Source: Actinomycetota bacterium
GTDB lineage: Bacteria; Actinomycetota; Thermoleophilia; Gaiellales; Gaiellaceae
Direction: 5' to 3'
DNA length: 14,375 bases
Assembly: GCA_003136795.1 (NCBI GenBank)
Contig: PLDP01000112.1
Span: forward strand, 1 to 14,375
Shown: in pieces, positions 13,085-14,375 of the stretch
How the letters are laid out: each line of letters opens with the position of its first letter
Position numbering within the stretch: position 1 is the stretch's first letter
Notes under the pieces: model-generated
What the model was told of the DNA's origin: nothing
Databases searched by the model: none
What the model saw: the letters and a program-made list of their open reading frames with translations, nothing else
Translations under genes and position numbers: made by a program

Positions 13085-13465
13085 ATGTTCGAGAATTTGC
13101 GGAAAAGACTGCAGCGCGAAGAGGGGTTCACCCTGATCGAGCTGCTCGTTGTGATCATCATCCTCGGGATCCTGCTCGCGATCGCGATCCCGTCGTACCT
13201 CAAGTTCAAGGACCGCGCCAACACCGCGGCCGCCCAGGCAAACGTGAGTGCGGCAATCCCCGGCATTGAGGCCTACGCCGCCGACCACGCCGGCTACACG
13301 GGCGCGACGTCGGCTGTCCTGCAGGCGTCCTACGACGCCGGCATCAAGCACATCATCGTGCAACACGCAACGGCGACGGGGTACTGCATCCAGTCCACCG
13401 TCGGTACCGCGGTCTTCAACAAGGACGGCCCGTCCGCAGACATTGTCTCCGGGGCCTGTACGTAG
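13085..13465 (+). CDS. type IV prepilin / pseudopilin
   Basis: 126 residues. A short basic leader (MFENLRKRLQREEG) is followed by the prepilin peptidase site G14|F15 and then FTLIELLVVIIILGILLAIAIPSYL, with the conserved Glu at position +5 (Glu19). The hydrophobic helix (15-35) anchors the subunit and packs in the filament core. The rest of the helix (KFKDRANTAAAQANVSAAI) leads to a small C-terminal globular part with Cys101 and Cys125, which likely form the D-region disulfide. Length is normal for Gram-positive type IV pilins. No assembly ATPase, PilC or prepilin peptidase gene is in the window, so the machinery must be elsewhere. A strong hairpin follows the gene, which suggests it is expressed as a single-gene unit. 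The leader is unusual (see 12955). Confidence 0.95.
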   Translation: MFENLRKRLQREEGFTLIELLVVIIILGILLAIAIPSYLKFKDRANTAAAQANVSAAIPGIEAYAADHAGYTGATSAVLQASYDAGIKHIIVQHATATGYCIQSTVGTAVFNKDGPSADIVSGACT

Positions 13466-13482
13466 GCAAGAGTGGCCCGCAA

Positions 13483-13511
13483 GCGGGGGCGCGGCCTGGC
13501 CGCGCCCCCGC
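13483..13511. terminator. strong hairpin between convergent genes, probable bidirectional terminator
   Basis: GCGGGGGCGCGGC (13483-13495), loop CTG, GCCGCGCCCCCGC (13499-13511): a perfect 13-bp GC stem, 17 nt after the prepilin stop and 6 nt after the end of the winged-helix gene on the other strand. There is no proper T-run (CGCGTTCTAT follows on the plus strand). Its position and stability point to termination in both directions. Confidence 0.75.
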
Positions 13512-13517
13512 CGCGTT

Positions 13518-13820
13518 CTATGAGCTGAGGGCGCCGAGCAGCTGGCCGACCCGGTGGTGGGCCAGCGAGGGGTGGCGCATCGGGCGCGACGGGTCGATGC
13601 TGTAGCGATTGCGCCGCCCGACGCGGGTGCGCGACACATAGCCGGTCGCGACCAGATCGTCGAGCAAACGGTGCATCTGGCGCTCGGTCAGGTTCGTCCG
13701 CTCGGCGAGCTCCCGGACGGTCGCATCCGGCGTCCTCGTGACCTCGACGAGCGTGAGGGCGTGCGAGGTGAGGAAGCCCCAGGGGCGGGCCGCCGCTCTC
13801 TGGTGAGACAGGGATGTCAT
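13518..13820 (-). CDS. small winged-helix (MarR-like) transcriptional regulator
   Basis: 100 residues from ATG at 13820. Residues about 18-78 form a winged helix-turn-helix: FLTSHALTLVEVTRTPDA, then VRELAERTNLTERQMHRLLDDLVATGYV and the wing SRTRVGRRNRYSIDP. A short C-terminal helix (HHRVGQLLGAL) may dimerise it. No ligand-binding domain is present. The start at 13820 is preferred over an upstream in-frame TTG at 13859 because CATCAT lies exactly 6 nt before the ATG on the minus strand. It is divergent from the membrane sensor gene, with a palindrome between them, so it may control itself and its neighbour. Convergent with the prepilin gene. Confidence 0.85.
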   Translation of the reverse strand: MTSLSHQRAAARPWGFLTSHALTLVEVTRTPDATVRELAERTNLTERQMHRLLDDLVATGYVSRTRVGRRNRYSIDPSRPMRHPSLAHHRVGQLLGALSS

Positions 13821-13826
13821 GCATCC

Positions 13827-13832
13827 ATGATG
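13827..13832 (-). promoter_or_regulatory. candidate -10 element of the winged-helix regulator gene
   Basis: The minus strand reads CATCAT, then 6 nt, then ATG at 13820. It differs from TAnnnT only in the first base. There is no Shine-Dalgarno sequence. Confidence 0.45.
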
Positions 13833-13855
13833 CGCACGGAGGGGCTCGAGCGAGT

Positions 13856-13869
13856 TCAAGAATCCTTGA
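13856..13869. promoter_or_regulatory. candidate operator palindrome between divergent genes
   Basis: TCAAG-AATC-CTTGA is a perfect 5-bp inverted repeat in the 74-nt gap between the regulator and sensor genes. It sits 13 nt upstream of the sensor -10 hexamer and 23 nt upstream of the regulator one. Position suits a binding site for the winged-helix protein, but this is inference. Confidence 0.4.
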
Positions 13870-13882
13870 GGAAGCGCTCCGC

Positions 13883-13888
13883 CATGAT
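13883..13888 (+). promoter_or_regulatory. candidate -10 element of the membrane sensor gene
   Basis: CATGAT is followed by exactly 6 nt and ATG at 13895. No Shine-Dalgarno sequence is present. Confidence 0.45.
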
Positions 13889-13894
13889 GTGAGC

Positions 13895-14375
13895 ATGGAC
13901 AGAAGGCGAATCCGGTTCGGAATGCGCTGGTGGCTCGCGGCGGCGTTTGCGGTCGTCGCGGCGATCACCGCCGTCGCGGTCGTCGGGGTCCTGAACGGGC
14001 GGTCGGAACATGCGTTTCGCCGCTATGCCGAAGATCTCGCCGTCGGGACGGCGGTCTCGGCGGCCGAGAGCTTGCAGCACGAGCACACCCTCGCCGCCCT
14101 GCAGGCGCGGGAGGCGTCGTTCTCCTCGAATCACAGGCTGGCCCTGTTCGCCTTCGACACGCATGGGCGGCTACTGACGGCGAGCACCTCGAACCAAACC
14201 ACGTGTGACACGGTGCCGGACCGCGACCGCGCCGTCCGTGCCGTTCTCAACCACAACCGGTTCATCGCAGGAGCCAAGGACGGCTCGGCCATCGTCGTCG
14301 GCCTGGGGATTCACGGCGGCCCGGCGCGGGGGCTGGTCGCCTACTCCTTGCGGCCCGAGCTGAAGACCCAGCTCG
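13895..14375 (+). CDS. membrane sensor protein, N-terminal part (probable histidine kinase or similar), cut by the window edge
   Basis: The frame is open from ATG 13895 to the end of the window (160 codons). A basic start (MDRRRIRFGMRWW) precedes a membrane helix (LAAAFAVVAAITAVAVVGVL, about 14-33). An extracytoplasmic region follows: a helix (SEHAFRRYAEDLAVGTAVSAAESLQ, HTLAALQAREASF), then LALFAFDTHGRLLTASTS and, after a variable stretch, SAIVVGLGIHGG and GLVAYSLRPEL. That alternation resembles a PAS/Cache-type sensor domain, as found in sensor histidine kinases, diguanylate cyclases and chemoreceptors. The output domain lies beyond the window, so the class cannot be decided. The start is supported by CATGAT 6 nt upstream. 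It is divergent from a winged-helix regulator. Confidence 0.7.
   Translation, partial: MDRRRIRFGMRWWLAAAFAVVAAITAVAVVGVLNGRSEHAFRRYAEDLAVGTAVSAAESLQHEHTLAALQAREASFSSNHRLALFAFDTHGRLLTASTSNQTTCDTVPDRDRAVRAVLNHNRFIAGAKDGSAIVVGLGIHGGPARGLVAYSLRPELKTQL

Overview
The window is GC-rich chromosomal DNA from a bacterium, most likely an actinomycete of the Thermoleophilia type (Gaiellales or Solirubrobacterales relatives). That placement is inference. It rests on strong G/C bias in codon third positions, a WhiG/FliA-type sigma factor next to housekeeping genes, the EF-G-2-like factor, the HYR-containing secreted protein, and many genes that seem to be read from leaderless transcripts. I see no phage genes, transposase, CRISPR array or other sign of a recent large insertion.

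Layout from left to right. The first 45 bases are the 5' part of a tRNA-Trp on the minus strand. Divergent from it are a 53-residue two-helix membrane protein and a FliA/WhiG-family sigma factor. A tightly overlapping three-gene unit follows: a small anchored Ser/Ala-rich protein, ApbE (FAD:protein FMN transferase), and a ferric-reductase-like bis-heme membrane protein with an extra secreted C-terminal domain. This looks like an extracytoplasmic electron-transfer module. Next are a divergent elongation factor G paralogue (EF-G-2 type), a CxxC/CxxC protein of unknown function, and a small charged protein. An aldehyde dehydrogenase comes next, with unusual palindromic repeats on both sides. Then come single-domain RNase HI overlapping an NTF2/SnoaL-like protein, tRNA-Gly(GCC), and a long secreted solute-binding protein carrying a HYR domain and a C-terminal helical domain. 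A DUF2252 protein lies on the minus strand. Divergent from it is a type IV prepilin with a long, highly structured 5' leader. The window ends with a small winged-helix regulator divergent from a truncated membrane sensor.

Three patterns go beyond the gene list. (1) A repeated (T/C)AnnnT hexamer lies 6 or 7 bases upstream of eight start codons that have no Shine-Dalgarno sequence. This marks leaderless promoters and fixes several starts. (2) Three palindrome families sit between 6140 and 7765 around the aldehyde dehydrogenase gene. All are built the same way: a short palindrome with a central T, then its copy with a central A. One overlaps the stop codon of the gene. (3) The prepilin leader (about 12955-13083) can form nested helices and a competing helix that covers the ribosome-binding region, the organisation of a translational riboswitch. 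It does not match any riboswitch consensus I know. Of everything here, it is the best candidate for an undescribed regulatory element.
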